The translations under genes were made by a program, and so were the position numbers. Shown in pieces: positions 16,094-25,339 of a stretch of 64,000 nucleotides of DNA. The notes beneath the pieces are model-generated. The model made no database searches. It was not told where the DNA came from and saw only the letters and a list, made by a program, of their open reading frames with translations. This DNA is from Chryseobacterium sp. RU37D (lineage in GTDB: Bacteria; Bacteroidota; Bacteroidia; Flavobacteriales; Weeksellaceae): assembly GCF_900156075.1 (NCBI RefSeq), contig NZ_FTMM01000003.1, positions 124,001 to 188,000 of the forward strand, in the 5' to 3' direction. Every line of letters begins with the position of its first letter. The stretch's first letter is position 1.

Positions 16094-17547
16094 TATAAAT
16101 TCGTCGGTAAAGTAATTGTGAAGGTAGAACCTTTACCAACCTCAGATTTTACGGTGATTTCTCCTTTGTAATCTTCCACCATTTTCCTTACCATTGATAA
16201 GCCCAGCCCCATACCACTATTTTTTGAAGTAAAATTAGGCTCAAAAATCCTTTCATAAATACTTTCAGGGATCCCAATACCGTTATCCTGAACGGAAATC
16301 ATCACCCTTCTCTGGTGTTGTTCCACATCTACATTAATGATTAACTTCCTTTCTTCACTTTCCGCCTGTTTTGCATTGGTCACAAGATTGGTAATGATTC
16401 TAGATAGGTAAATTCTATCCATATTAATCATGATATTATTTTTGTTAGAATGCATAAAAATACTATCATCATTGAAGACACGCAGAATATCTTCGACCTC
16501 AGTATTGAGATTAATGACTTCATTGTTTTTCTCAGGAAGCTTGGCAAATTCTGAAAACGCAGATGCTACAGTAGCAATTAAATCGATCTGATCAACCATC
16601 GTTTTGCTCATCTGCTTTACCCTTTCCCTGATATTCGGATCTTCGGGATCAAATTTTCTTTCAAAATTCTGAATGGTCAGTTTCATCGGAGTCAATGGAT
16701 TTTTTACTTCATGAGCCACCTGTTTTGCCATTTCTCTCCAAGCCTCTTCGGAAGCTTTGAAACGAAGCCTTTCTTTCTGATCCTGAATCTGAAGAATCAT
16801 CCTATTATAAGCCCTGGCCAAAGCATTTAGCTCATCATTCTTATAATATCTGATAGGACGCATCTCATTCTCAAACAATGTGATACGGGTGATCATATCG
16901 GAAAACTTAGTAATATTTTTAGCTAAACTGTTCGACATGATCCAGCTTATCCAGATACTGAACAAAATCAATAAAATATCAACTAAAACAATATATTTTA
17001 TATAACTGTGAAGAACATCAAAGTATGCAGATTCATTATGATAAAGAGGAATATAAACAATGGCAATCGGCTCCAGATCATTATTTTTAAGAAGCAAATA
17101 GGAGGAAGTAAGCACCGCACCTTTGGAAGCATCATATCCTTTGATATCATACCTTGCGTTAGTCGCCAAAATTCTGTTGACAATATTAATAGGAATTCTT
17201 TTCTGGCTTACAAGGCTTTCCTCCTTATTAGAAAGTAGGTAATTTCCTTTAAGATCATATAAGATAATATCATGCTGGTTGATATCCGCAATCTCGAAAA
17301 TTTTATTTTCCAAAAGCTCGGGAAGATCCTTGGTTTCGGTACGGATCATACTTACCGCATAATCCAGATAACGGACCACAGCACCTGTTTTGGCCTGCAT
17401 ATCAATTTCGCTTTGTTTAACAGAATTTTCCTTTAAAACAAAATAAGGAATCAAAGAAGAAGCGACTACACTTAAAAGACATACCAACAAGAACCCGAAA
17501 AAAACTCGGTTTCTCAAGCTATATCCCTTATACATATTAATTGACAT
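16093..17547 (-). CDS. NtrY-like membrane sensor histidine kinase
   Basis: A 484-residue kinase. Helix 1 is at about 12-32, a periplasmic sensor region spans about 33-180, and helix 2 at about 185-207 is followed by a HAMP-like linker. The phosphoacceptor is His279 in VAHEVKNPLTPMKL, and the ATPase domain has N, G1 and G2 boxes (NLVTNAKQA, DNGIGIPE, GMGLGLSM) and ends with GSTFTITLP. The H-box sequence is like NtrY/HPK4 kinases. No response regulator is adjacent, so it is an orphan and its signal is unknown. The start overlaps ribE by 11 bp; an ATG four codons on would remove the overlap. Confidence 0.88.
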   Translation of the reverse strand: MSINMYKGYSLRNRVFFGFLLVCLLSVVASSLIPYFVLKENSVKQSEIDMQAKTGAVVRYLDYAVSMIRTETKDLPELLENKIFEIADINQHDIILYDLKGNYLLSNKEESLVSQKRIPINIVNRILATNARYDIKGYDASKGAVLTSSYLLLKNNDLEPIAIVYIPLYHNESAYFDVLHSYIKYIVLVDILLILFSIWISWIMSNSLAKNITKFSDMITRITLFENEMRPIRYYKNDELNALARAYNRMILQIQDQKERLRFKASEEAWREMAKQVAHEVKNPLTPMKLTIQNFERKFDPEDPNIRERVKQMSKTMVDQIDLIATVASAFSEFAKLPEKNNEVINLNTEVEDILRVFNDDSIFMHSNKNNIMINMDRIYLSRIITNLVTNAKQAESEERKLIINVDVEQHQRRVMISVQDNGIGIPESIYERIFEPNFTSKNSGMGLGLSMVRKMVEDYKGEITVKSEVGKGSTFTITLPTNL

Positions 17548-18133
17548 TCTGTTTATTAATTAATCTAGCAATATACTTACCAATTATATCAAATTCTAAA
17601 TTAACTTTATCTCCTGCCTTTAAATATTTCATATTCGTAAATTCCCATGTGTAAGGGATGATCGCTACGGAAAACTGGGAATCTTCACTTTTTGCAACCG
17701 TTAAGCTGATTCCGTTTACTGTAATAGAACCCTGCGCAACAGTTACAAAACTTCCACTATCCTCATATTTCATTGTTATATAATAGCTTCCGTCCTTATT
17801 TTCAATGCTTATTACCTCACCGGTCTTATCAACGTGACCTTGCACGATATGTCCATCCAGTCTTCCATCCATTTTCATGCAGCGTTCAAGATTAACTACA
17901 GTTCCCACCTTCCATTTTCCAAGGTTTGTTTTTTCTAGAGTTTCATTGATCGCTGTTACGATATATTGATCTCCGTCTATCTTCACCACTGTAAGGCAAC
18001 AGCCGTTATGAGCAAGACTTTGATCTATCTTTAATTCGTTTGTGAATGGGCATGTTAAAGTAAAATCAATATTGCTTCCGTTTTCTTCTATCTTCTCAAT
18101 TACTCCAACTGCTTCAATTATTCCTGTGAACAT
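17537..18133 (-). CDS. ribE: Riboflavin synthase, alpha subunit
   Basis: A 198-residue enzyme that converts two 6,7-dimethyl-8-ribityllumazine molecules into riboflavin and a pyrimidine. The start MFTGIIEAVG is the family N terminus; an in-frame upstream extension would run into pdxA and is rejected. Two lumazine-binding repeats are seen (about 1-90 and 97-190), with LAHNGCCLTVV, GRLDGHIVQGHVD in the first half and GSITVNGISLTV in the second. No other riboflavin gene is nearby. It is divergent from pdxA with 49 bp between, and overlaps the kinase gene at its 3' end. Confidence 0.95.
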   Translation of the reverse strand: MFTGIIEAVGVIEKIEENGSNIDFTLTCPFTNELKIDQSLAHNGCCLTVVKIDGDQYIVTAINETLEKTNLGKWKVGTVVNLERCMKMDGRLDGHIVQGHVDKTGEVISIENKDGSYYITMKYEDSGSFVTVAQGSITVNGISLTVAKSEDSQFSVAIIPYTWEFTNMKYLKAGDKVNLEFDIIGKYIARLINKQNVN

Positions 18134-18182
18134 ATTATTTTTTGCTAAATTTGTAAAATTATAATCTTCAAAGATAATCAAA

Positions 18183-19274
18183 ATGAGCCCAAAAAACCAT
18201 AAAGTACGAGTAGGAATTTCAATCGGAGATTTCAATGGCATCGGTCCCGAAATCATAATGAAATCCCTTGCAGACAAAACCATTACGGATTTTTTCACGC
18301 CAGTGATTTTTGGTTCGGGGAAATTATTTACTTATCAGAAAAATATTTTTAAATTAAACTTAAATTTCAACTACATCAACGAGGCTTTACAGGCACAGGC
18401 CGGGAAGATCAATATGGTCAATCTTGTAAAAGAAAATTCCACGGTAGAACTTGGTATTCCCACGGAAGAATCGACAAAAATGGCAATTGATTCTCTGGAA
18501 GCAGCCACGGAAGCTCTCATGAAAGAGGAAATTGACGTTCTGGTTACCGCCCCCATCAATAAAGACGAAATGATGAAGATGGGCTTTAAGCATGCCGGTC
18601 ATACAGGCTATTTTGAAGAAAAATTTAATAAAAAAGGGTTAATGTTCCTGGTAACGGAAGACTTAAAAGTTGCCGTTTCCACCCATCACATCCCGATTGC
18701 TCAGGTTGCCGAAAATATTTCTAAGGAAAAAATTAAAAAGCAGATCAGAGTTTTAAATCAAACTTTAATTGAAGATTTTAATATTCAGAAACCGAAAATT
18801 GCCGTTTTAGGACTGAACCCGCACTCCGGGGACGGTGGCGTGATCGGGAATGAAGAAATTGAAATCATAGCTCCGGCCATCAAAGAACTTTCAGACAACG
18901 GGATTCTGGCATTTGGTCCCTTCCCTGCCGATAGCTTTTTCCAACCTAACAAATACAGAAGCTTTGATGCGGTCTTAGCTATGTATCATGATCAGGGACT
19001 GGCCCCATTTAAAACTCTGGTATATGAAGAGGGCGTAAATTATACAGCAGGACTTCCTTTCATTAGAACTTCTCCCGATCATGGAACAGCTTATGATATT
19101 GCAGGAAAAAATGTTGCCAATGAACAAAGTTTTATGGAGGCGATTTTCACTGCGATTAAAGTTTACAAAAACAGAAACGAGTACAACGATTTGATGAGCA
19201 CTCGTCTTCAACCAAGAAAAATAGTAATAGACAATGGAATCGACGAAGATCTGCCTGAGGAAAGTGAGGATTAA
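18183..19274 (+). CDS. pdxA: 4-hydroxythreonine-4-phosphate dehydrogenase
   Basis: A 363-residue metal- and NAD-dependent dehydrogenase of the DXP-dependent vitamin B6 pathway; its product condenses with DXP to give pyridoxine 5'-phosphate. Motifs include VGISIGDFNGIGPEII at the N terminus, TAPINKDEMM, the metal-site AGHTGYFEE, GLNPHSGDGGVIG, MYHDQGLAPFK and TSPDHGTAYDIAG. The length is slightly above the E. coli protein because of a short acidic tail (EDLPEESED). pdxJ is not in the window. Confidence 0.95.
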   Translation: MSPKNHKVRVGISIGDFNGIGPEIIMKSLADKTITDFFTPVIFGSGKLFTYQKNIFKLNLNFNYINEALQAQAGKINMVNLVKENSTVELGIPTEESTKMAIDSLEAATEALMKEEIDVLVTAPINKDEMMKMGFKHAGHTGYFEEKFNKKGLMFLVTEDLKVAVSTHHIPIAQVAENISKEKIKKQIRVLNQTLIEDFNIQKPKIAVLGLNPHSGDGGVIGNEEIEIIAPAIKELSDNGILAFGPFPADSFFQPNKYRSFDAVLAMYHDQGLAPFKTLVYEEGVNYTAGLPFIRTSPDHGTAYDIAGKNVANEQSFMEAIFTAIKVYKNRNEYNDLMSTRLQPRKIVIDNGIDEDLPEESED

Positions 19275-19316
19275 TTTTTTAAAAAAAAATTTAAATTAAT
19301 TTGTTAGAGAATTTAT

Positions 19317-19346
19317 TTGTTATTATAAAAAAATTGCATATTTTTG
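19317..19346 (+). promoter_or_regulatory. Promoter of the YceD-rpmF unit
   Basis: TTG (19317-19319), 19-bp spacer, TATTTTTG (19339-19346). The DUF177 start codon is only 13 bp past the box, so the mRNA would be nearly leaderless. Confidence 0.65.
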
Positions 19347-19358
19347 CACACTCATTTT

Positions 19359-19880
19359 ATGGACAAGTTAAGAAACTATGATATTAGCTTTTCCGGACTG
19401 AAAACCGGGAAACACGAGTTCAGGTTTGAGATAGATAAAGAGTTCTTTCAATTATTTGACACTGAACAGGAATTTACAAATCCTAAAATTGCAGTATATG
19501 TTTTACTTGATAAACACACTACTTTTTTAGAATTTGAGATCAAAGTAAGCGGGACAGTAGAATTGGTTTGTGATATTACAAACGAAAATTTCGATCATCC
19601 TATTGAAAATGAAATCAAAGTATTGGTAAAGTTTGGCGAAGAATACGATGACAGCGAAGAAGATGTAATCACCATTCCTACCAGCGACCATGCTTTTAAT
19701 ATTTCACAATTAATTTACGAAAATGTGGCTCTTTCCATTCCGATGAAAAAGATTTCACCCAACGTAAGCGAAGAAGATCTGGCAATTCTGGATAAATTCA
19801 GTCCGAAAGATCATGAAGAGGAAGAACATGAAAGCGATCCTAGATGGGACGCATTAAAAAATTTAAAAAATAAAAATTAA
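19359..19880 (+). CDS. yceD: YceD/DUF177 family protein
   Basis: A 173-residue acidic cytoplasmic protein. I take the ATG at 19359 (MDKLRNYDISFSGL); an upstream in-frame TTG lies inside the promoter box. The DUF177 core is seen in the middle (LEFEIKVSGTVELVCDITNE), though only one Cys of the usual metal-binding pairs is present. The family sits just before rpmF in many bacteria and is thought to help 23S rRNA or L32 assembly. rpmF follows after 59 bp. The C terminus is Glu/Asp-rich. Confidence 0.85.
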   Translation: MDKLRNYDISFSGLKTGKHEFRFEIDKEFFQLFDTEQEFTNPKIAVYVLLDKHTTFLEFEIKVSGTVELVCDITNENFDHPIENEIKVLVKFGEEYDDSEEDVITIPTSDHAFNISQLIYENVALSIPMKKISPNVSEEDLAILDKFSPKDHEEEEHESDPRWDALKNLKNKN

Positions 19881-19939
19881 ATAGTTTAATGATGGGATGA
19901 TGAATCTCATCGCTCATCAATTAAAAAAGTTATTACAAA

Positions 19940-20143
19940 ATGGCACATCCAAAGAGAAGACAGTCGTCTACAAGAAGAGATAAGAGAAGAACTCACTACA
20001 AAGCTGTAGTTCCTCAATTAGCTAAAGATGCAACAACAGGAGAGCTTCACTTATACCACAGAGCTCACTGGCATGAAGGAAAATTATACTACAGAGGAAA
20101 AGTAGTATTGGAAAAAGAAGTAACAACTACAGAAGAAAACTAA
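19940..20143 (+). CDS. rpmF: 50S ribosomal protein L32
   Basis: A 67-residue basic protein starting [20 protein letters not shown], the L32 consensus, then [17 protein letters not shown]. The four zinc cysteines present in some L32 proteins are absent, so this is the zinc-free form. It is followed by a terminator and then accB with its own promoter. Confidence 0.97.
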   Translation: MAHPKRRQSSTRRDKRRTHYKAVVPQLAKDATTGELHLYHRAHWHEGKLYYRGKVVLEKEVTTTEEN

Positions 20144-20181
20144 GAGTCGCTTTTTTCACTGAAAAACACTCGTTTTAATAC

Positions 20182-20220
20182 AAAAACCGTCCAATTTTTA
20201 TAAAATTTGGCGGTTTTTTG
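20182..20220 (+). terminator. Terminator of rpmF
   Basis: AAAACCGTCCAATTTT pairs imperfectly with AAAATTTGGCGGTTTT and ends in a T run; it lies 40 bp past the rpmF stop. Confidence 0.7.
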
Positions 20221-20249
20221 TTGTTTTTTATGTTTTTTTGGTATCTTTG
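20221..20249 (+). promoter_or_regulatory. Promoter of accB-accC
   Basis: TTG (20221-20223), 18-bp spacer, TATCTTTG (20242-20249); the accB ATG is 24 bp further on. It directly follows the rpmF terminator, so the acc genes can be transcribed independently. Confidence 0.65.
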
Positions 20250-20272
20250 GCTCAAAATCAAATATCAAATTT

Positions 20273-20755
20273 ATGGACATTAAAGACATACAAAATCTTA
20301 TTAAGTTTGTATCTAAAGCAGAGGTTTCTGAAGTGAAGTACAAGACTAAAGATTTCGAAATCACTATTAAAACTCCATTAGCTGGAAGCGAAGTTGCTTA
20401 TGCTCAACCTGCAGTTTACCACACTGCTCCACAACAAGTAGCTGCTCCTGTACAAGTAGCAACTCCTGCTGCTGCACCTGCTGAAAAAGCTGAGGCTGCT
20501 TCTGACGACAGCAAGTATGTTACTATTAAATCTCCAATGATCGGAACTTTCTACAGAAAGCCATCTCCAGATAAAGACGTATTTGTAAACGTAGGTGACG
20601 AAGTTTCTATCGGTAAAACGGTTTGTGTAATCGAAGCAATGAAGTTATTCAACCAGATCGAGTCTGAGGTAAGCGGAAAAATCGTTAAGATTTTAGTTGA
20701 TGATGCTACACCTGTAGAATACGACCAACCTTTATTCTTAGTAGATCCATCTTAA
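20273..20755 (+). CDS. accB: Biotin carboxyl carrier protein of acetyl-CoA carboxylase
   Basis: A 160-residue carrier. [20 protein letters not shown] at the N terminus is typical; the longer in-frame start at 20207 would cross the promoter and is rejected. A Pro/Ala/Gln-rich hinge (about 50-80) leads to the biotinyl domain, with the biotin-accepting Lys124 in [10 protein letters not shown]. The protein carries CO2 from AccC to the AccA/AccD transferase in the first step of fatty acid synthesis. accC follows 97 bp downstream. Confidence 0.97.
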   Translation: MDIKDIQNLIKFVSKAEVSEVKYKTKDFEITIKTPLAGSEVAYAQPAVYHTAPQQVAAPVQVATPAAAPAEKAEAASDDSKYVTIKSPMIGTFYRKPSPDKDVFVNVGDEVSIGKTVCVIEAMKLFNQIESEVSGKIVKILVDDATPVEYDQPLFLVDPS

Positions 20756-20852
20756 TTAGAAGTTAGATGTTAGACATTAGATGTTAGATTAAATTCTACA
20801 TTAAAATAACATTATCTAATTTTCAAATTATCTAATTTTCAAATTGAAGAAG

Positions 20853-22208
20853 ATGTTCAAAAAAATATTAATTGCCAATCGTGGCGAAATTGCAATGCGT
20901 ATCTTACGTACTTGTAAAGAAATGGGGATCAAAACCGTTGCGGTTTATTCAACTGCTGATAAAGACAGTCTTCATGTAAGATTTGCTGATGAAGCAGTTT
21001 GCATTGGTCCGGCAATGAGTAAAGACTCATATCTTAAAATTCCTAACATTATTGCTGCTGCAGAAATTACCAATGCAGATGCCATTCACCCGGGTTATGG
21101 ATTCTTATCTGAAAATGCCAATTTCTCAAGAATCTGCCAGAAAAATGGTATCAAATTCATAGGTGCTTCTCCCGAGCAAATTGAAAAAATGGGAGATAAA
21201 GCAAACGCTAAAGCTACGATGAAGGCTGCTGGGGTACCTTGTGTACCTGGTTCTGACGGTTTAATTGAATCTTACGAGCACGCAGTAAAAGTTGCTAAAG
21301 AAACAGGATATCCTGTAATGATCAAGGCAACTGCCGGTGGTGGTGGAAAAGGAATGAGAGCTGTTTGGAAAGCTGAAGACCTTAAAGACCACTGGGAATC
21401 TGCAATTCAGGAAGCTGTAGCTGCATTCGGAAACGGAGGTATGTACATGGAAAAACTGATTGAGGAGCCTAGACACATCGAAATTCAGGTTGCAGGAGAT
21501 CAATTTGGTAAAGCTTGTCACCTTTCCGAAAGAGACTGTTCAGTTCAGAGAAGAAATCAGAAACTGACAGAGGAAACACCTTCGCCTTTCATGACCGACG
21601 AGCTTCGTGAGAAAATGGGTGAAGCAGCCGTAAAAGCCGCAGAATTCATAGGATATGAAGGTGTAGGAACTATCGAATTCCTGGTAGACAAGCACAGAAA
21701 TTTCTATTTCATGGAAATGAACACGAGAATTCAGGTAGAGCACCCGATCACTGAGCAGGTTATTGATTATGACTTGATCAGAGAGCAAATTCTTTTAGCT
21801 GCAGGAACTCCTATTTCAGGAATCAATTATTATCCAAAATTACATTCAATCGAATGTAGAATCAATGCGGAAGATCCTTACATGGATTTCAGGCCATCTC
21901 CGGGAAAAATTACCGGACTAAATATTCCTGGCGGACACGGGGTAAGAGTGGATACACATGTTTATGCCGGATATACCATCCCTTCAAACTATGACTCAAT
22001 GATTGCAAAATTGATCACGACGGCTCAAACCCGTGAAGAAGCCATTGCGAAAATGAGAAGAGCTTTGGAAGAATTCTATATCGAAGGTGTAAAAACTACG
22101 ATTCCCTTCCACAGACAATTGATGGATAATGAAGATTATCTTGCAGGAAACTACACAACAAAATTCATGGAGGATTTTGTAATGGATAGAAAATACGATA
22201 ATCACTAA
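20853..22208 (+). CDS. accC: Biotin carboxylase subunit of acetyl-CoA carboxylase
   Basis: A 451-residue ATP-grasp enzyme that carboxylates biotin on AccB. The start [19 protein letters not shown] is canonical; an upstream TTG would add three residues. The glycine-rich ATP loop is [11 protein letters not shown], and the biotin/bicarbonate region includes [13 protein letters not shown] and [11 protein letters not shown]. The end [14 protein letters not shown] is normal. Between accB and accC is a short spacer of repeated TTAGATGTTAGA-like words. A strong terminator follows. Confidence 0.97.
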   Translation: MFKKILIANRGEIAMRILRTCKEMGIKTVAVYSTADKDSLHVRFADEAVCIGPAMSKDSYLKIPNIIAAAEITNADAIHPGYGFLSENANFSRICQKNGIKFIGASPEQIEKMGDKANAKATMKAAGVPCVPGSDGLIESYEHAVKVAKETGYPVMIKATAGGGGKGMRAVWKAEDLKDHWESAIQEAVAAFGNGGMYMEKLIEEPRHIEIQVAGDQFGKACHLSERDCSVQRRNQKLTEETPSPFMTDELREKMGEAAVKAAEFIGYEGVGTIEFLVDKHRNFYFMEMNTRIQVEHPITEQVIDYDLIREQILLAAGTPISGINYYPKLHSIECRINAEDPYMDFRPSPGKITGLNIPGGHGVRVDTHVYAGYTIPSNYDSMIAKLITTAQTREEAIAKMRRALEEFYIEGVKTTIPFHRQLMDNEDYLAGNYTTKFMEDFVMDRKYDNH

Positions 22209-22228
22209 GATTATTTTATATACAATCT

Positions 22229-22260
22229 AAAACCGTCTCATTTTGAGGCGGTTTTTGTTT
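22229..22260 (+). terminator. Terminator of accBC
   Basis: AAACCGTCTCA pairs with TGAGGCGGTTT around TTT, with one mismatch, followed by a T run. Confidence 0.85.
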
Positions 22261-22275
22261 TAAAGAAACAAGTGC

Positions 22276-22307
22276 ATCCTTGTCAAGGTTTAAACCTTGA
22301 CAAGGAT
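22276..22307. repeat. 32-bp perfect palindrome
   Basis: ATCCTTGTCAAGGTTT is followed at once by its exact reverse complement, giving a loop-free 32-bp palindrome in the gap between accC and the aminotransferase gene. No T run follows. A related but imperfect sequence (CAAGGTTTTATCAAG) is at 61218-61232. It may be a dispersed palindromic unit. Confidence 0.85.
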
Positions 22308-22514
22308 ATTACAATTTCCCTCAAAAAAATTTGGCTTAAAGAAAAGTTATTTTTTAAAGATAGAATAACTGCAACATAGAATCCGCAACAGCAATATTTT
22401 CTAATTCATTTTTCGTTGAGCATTAAAAGCACTTAAAACATGTTGTTTTTCAGTATCATATTTCTGTTTATCATTTTCATTTATAATGTTTAATTTTGTG
22501 CAAAACCTAAATTT
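22308..22514. other. Upstream region of the ornithine aminotransferase gene
   Basis: AT-rich non-coding sequence. A TAATTTTG (-7 type) box at 22491-22498 precedes the ATG at 22515 by 16 bp. No good TTG partner or other element was found. Confidence 0.5.
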
Positions 22515-23759
22515 ATGTCAACAGTAGAAACAGTAAAAAACTCTCAGTATTTCATTGACCTTGAAGACAAATACGGTGCTCACAACTACCACCCTCTTCC
22601 CGTCGTTTTAGACAAAGGAGAAGGAGTTTTCGTTTGGGATGTGGAAGGAAAGAAATATTATGATTTTCTTTCTGCCTATTCTGCTGTTAATCAAGGACAT
22701 TCGCATCCTAAAATTGTCGGAGCTTTGATTGAGCAGGCTAAAAAATTAGCTTTAACATCAAGAGCTTTCTACAATTCGAAATTAGGTGAATACGAGCAGA
22801 AAATCACTTCTCTTTTTGGTTTTGATAAGGTTTTACCAATGAATTCCGGTGCTGAAGCAGTGGAAACAGCTGTAAAATTAGCCAGAAAATGGAGCTATGA
22901 AGTAAAAGGAATTTCAGAAAACGCAGCAAAAATTATCGTTTGTGAAAATAATTTCCATGGAAGAACCACAACCATTGTTTCTTTTTCAAACGATCCCGAT
23001 GCCAATCAAAATTATGGCCCTTTTACTCCTGGATTTATTAAAATTCCTTACAACGATATTGCCGCTTTAGAAGAAGTTTTAAACAGAGAAGCGGGAAATA
23101 TTGCCGCATTTTTGGTCGAGCCCATTCAAGGGGAAGCTGGGGTTTATGTTCCAAATGAAGGATTTTTGAAAAACGCTTCTGAATTATGTAAAAAACATAA
23201 TGTTCTTTTTATTGCCGATGAAGTTCAGACAGGTATTGCAAGGACAGGAAAATTAATTGCCTGTCATCATGAAGGTGTTCAACCCGATATTTTGATTCTG
23301 GGAAAAGCACTTTCCGGCGGAATGTATCCTGTTTCAGCAGTTTTGGCTAATAACGAAATCATGAATGTGATCAACCCCGGACAACACGGTTCTACTTTCG
23401 GAGGAAACCCGATTGCTTGTGCGGTTGCCGTTGCCGCCCTGGATGTAGTGGAAGGAGAAAAACTTTCTGAAAGAGCAGAAGAATTGGGAAAATTATTCCG
23501 TTCCGAAATTGAAAAAATCATAGAAAAGACTGATCTCATCACAAAAGTAAGAGGTAAAGGATTATTAAATGCAATTTTAATAAATGATACTCCTGAAAGC
23601 TCTACAGCATGGAATATTTGCTTAAAATTAAAAGAAAACGGCCTTCTAGCAAAACCAACTCACGGAAATATTATCAGACTGGCACCTCCTTTGATTATAA
23701 CTAAAGAGCAATTGCTTGATTGCGTTCAAATTATAGAAAAAACACTAAATGAATTTTAA
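22515..23759 (+). CDS. rocD: Ornithine--oxo-acid aminotransferase
   Basis: A 414-residue class III PLP enzyme that turns ornithine plus 2-oxoglutarate into glutamate semialdehyde plus glutamate. Visible family features are the start [62 protein letters not shown], the cofactor Asp in FIADEVQTG, and the PLP Lys264 in [15 protein letters not shown]. The [12 protein letters not shown] terminus separates it from acetylornithine and GABA aminotransferases. It ends 3 bp before the first glycosyltransferase, so it may share a transcript with the sugar cluster, though its role is arginine/proline metabolism. Confidence 0.93.
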   Translation: MSTVETVKNSQYFIDLEDKYGAHNYHPLPVVLDKGEGVFVWDVEGKKYYDFLSAYSAVNQGHSHPKIVGALIEQAKKLALTSRAFYNSKLGEYEQKITSLFGFDKVLPMNSGAEAVETAVKLARKWSYEVKGISENAAKIIVCENNFHGRTTTIVSFSNDPDANQNYGPFTPGFIKIPYNDIAALEEVLNREAGNIAAFLVEPIQGEAGVYVPNEGFLKNASELCKKHNVLFIADEVQTGIARTGKLIACHHEGVQPDILILGKALSGGMYPVSAVLANNEIMNVINPGQHGSTFGGNPIACAVAVAALDVVEGEKLSERAEELGKLFRSEIEKIIEKTDLITKVRGKGLLNAILINDTPESSTAWNICLKLKENGLLAKPTHGNIIRLAPPLIITKEQLLDCVQIIEKTLNEF

Positions 23760-23762
23760 AAC

Positions 23763-24548
23763 ATGCCAATCTCCCTTGCGGTCATAACCTATAATGAAGA
23801 AGATAATATTGTAAGGCTATTAGATGCACTAAAAGATATAGTTGATGAAATTGTAATCGTTGATAGCTATTCAACCGATAATACCAAGGAAATCTGCACT
23901 CAAAAATATCCTCAGGTAAAATTGTTTGAGAAAGCTTTTAATGGGTATGGTGAACAAAAAAATCATGCCATTAATTTGTGCTCCAATGAATGGGTCTTAT
24001 TTCTGGACGCGGATGAAGTTCCTGATGAAAATTTAAAAAAATCAATCAAAAAAATCACATCTTCAGTCCAGCCTGAATTCAAAGTGTATAATGTGAAGTT
24101 TAATAATCATCTAGGGATCCACCTCATAAAATTTGGTGGCTGGGGCAATGTTTACCGTGAGAGACTTTTCAGAAAAGACTGCGCAAAATATTCTGACGAT
24201 AAAGTTCATGAATATCTGATCTTCAATGAAAAATGCGGAATTTTAGAGGGCAGACTCAATCACTACACATATAAAAGTATCCAACATCATATTACAAAAA
24301 TCAACAAATATTCTGATATGATGGCAGAAAAAATGTTTGAGAAAGGTAAAAAGATTAACCGTTTCAAGATCATCGTAAGTCCGTCTTTTGAATTTTTAAA
24401 AGTTTTTATCTTTAAACTGGGCTTTCTTGACGGATTTCCTGGCTTTTACATTGCAAGAACAATGGCATACTATACTTTCTTGAAATATATTAAGCTCTAC
24501 GAAAAAATCAGGTTGATAGAAATTGAAAAAAAGCACGGTAAATTATGA
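23763..24548 (+). CDS. Family 2 glycosyltransferase, WaaE/KdtX-like
   Basis: A 261-residue GT-A enzyme. The N terminus ISLAVITYNEEDNIVRLLDA, then IVIVDSYSTDNT, and the metal site LFLDADEVPDE (about 78-88) are GT2 features; KVHEYL and HYTYKS in the middle plus a hydrophobic amphipathic C-terminal region match the LPS core beta-glucosyltransferase WaaE/KdtX group. It has a close relative at 25340-26089 with the same layout. It overlaps the polysaccharide deacetylase start by 4 bp. Donor and acceptor cannot be told. Confidence 0.87.
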   Translation: MPISLAVITYNEEDNIVRLLDALKDIVDEIVIVDSYSTDNTKEICTQKYPQVKLFEKAFNGYGEQKNHAINLCSNEWVLFLDADEVPDENLKKSIKKITSSVQPEFKVYNVKFNNHLGIHLIKFGGWGNVYRERLFRKDCAKYSDDKVHEYLIFNEKCGILEGRLNHYTYKSIQHHITKINKYSDMMAEKMFEKGKKINRFKIIVSPSFEFLKVFIFKLGFLDGFPGFYIARTMAYYTFLKYIKLYEKIRLIEIEKKHGKL

Positions 24549-25309
24549 TTTTATACATCGCCTTACTCATTTTAATCGTATTTTTAATTATAGAATTCCG
24601 GCTATATCTTTTTCTTTTTCCAAAAAACAGGCTGATCATTCTTATGTATCATCAGGTAGAAGAAAAGACTAATGATAATCTCACTGTAAGCCTCAAAAAT
24701 CTCGAACTTCAATTAAAATATTTAATTCAAAATAAATATAAAACGAAATTCTTCTCCGAAATTAATCCCAAGGAAAAAAACACTATTATACTGACTTTTG
24801 ACGACGGCTATAAAAATAATTTTAAATATCTGCCGCCGTTACTGGAAAAATATAATCTGAAAGCCACTATTTTCATTCCGACAAAATTTATTCAGGAAGG
24901 ATATAAAAACTATGAAATGATGAGCTTTGAAGATATCAGAAATCTCAATGAAAATCATTTTGAAATTGCACTCCACAGCCACGAGCATCACAACTTCAGA
25001 AACTTATCTACAGATTACATCAAGCATGATCTGGAAAATAATATGCAGATTCTTGATGAAGAAAAAATAAAATATTCTAAGGTACTTGCTTATCCATACG
25101 GGAAATATCCAAAGATAAACACAAGAAAAAAGGAAATTTTTTCAATTTTATGCGACTTAGGAATTAATTTTGCTGTAAGAATTGGAAATAAAGTGAATTA
25201 TTTTCCGACACAAAAGCCTTATGAGCTATGTAGAATAGACATAAAAGGTAAAGATACGTTAGTAAAATTCAAATTAAAACTTATCTTTGGAAAATTAAAA
25301 CTGTTTTAG
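24545..25309 (+). CDS. Polysaccharide deacetylase (NodB/CE4 domain)
   Basis: A 254-residue membrane-anchored enzyme. An N-terminal hydrophobic helix (about 2-25) is followed by LIILMYHQVEE, the CE4 motif LTFDDGYKNN (metal Asp; about 87-96), the metal-binding HSHEHHNF (about 148-155), and a C-terminal LAYPYGKYP motif. CE4 enzymes remove N-acetyl groups from glycans. Placed between two paralogous GT2 genes, it probably tailors an amino sugar in the LPS core or O-chain (inference). Overlap with the upstream gene by 4 bp shows tight coupling. Confidence 0.88.
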   Translation: MILYIALLILIVFLIIEFRLYLFLFPKNRLIILMYHQVEEKTNDNLTVSLKNLELQLKYLIQNKYKTKFFSEINPKEKNTIILTFDDGYKNNFKYLPPLLEKYNLKATIFIPTKFIQEGYKNYEMMSFEDIRNLNENHFEIALHSHEHHNFRNLSTDYIKHDLENNMQILDEEKIKYSKVLAYPYGKYPKINTRKKEIFSILCDLGINFAVRIGNKVNYFPTQKPYELCRIDIKGKDTLVKFKLKLIFGKLKLF

Positions 25310-25339
25310 AAAATATTTTCCGTATCAAACTAAGAAGTT

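Noticed and set aside
18134-18298. Longer N terminus of riboflavin synthase
   Set aside because: It runs antisense into pdxA; the family start is MFTGIIEAVG at 18133.
20207-20272. Longer N terminus of AccB
   Set aside because: It crosses the accB promoter and the rpmF terminator tail and reads as hydrophobic noise.
21261-21788. Minus-strand frames inside accC
   Set aside because: Antisense shadows of a well-conserved gene.
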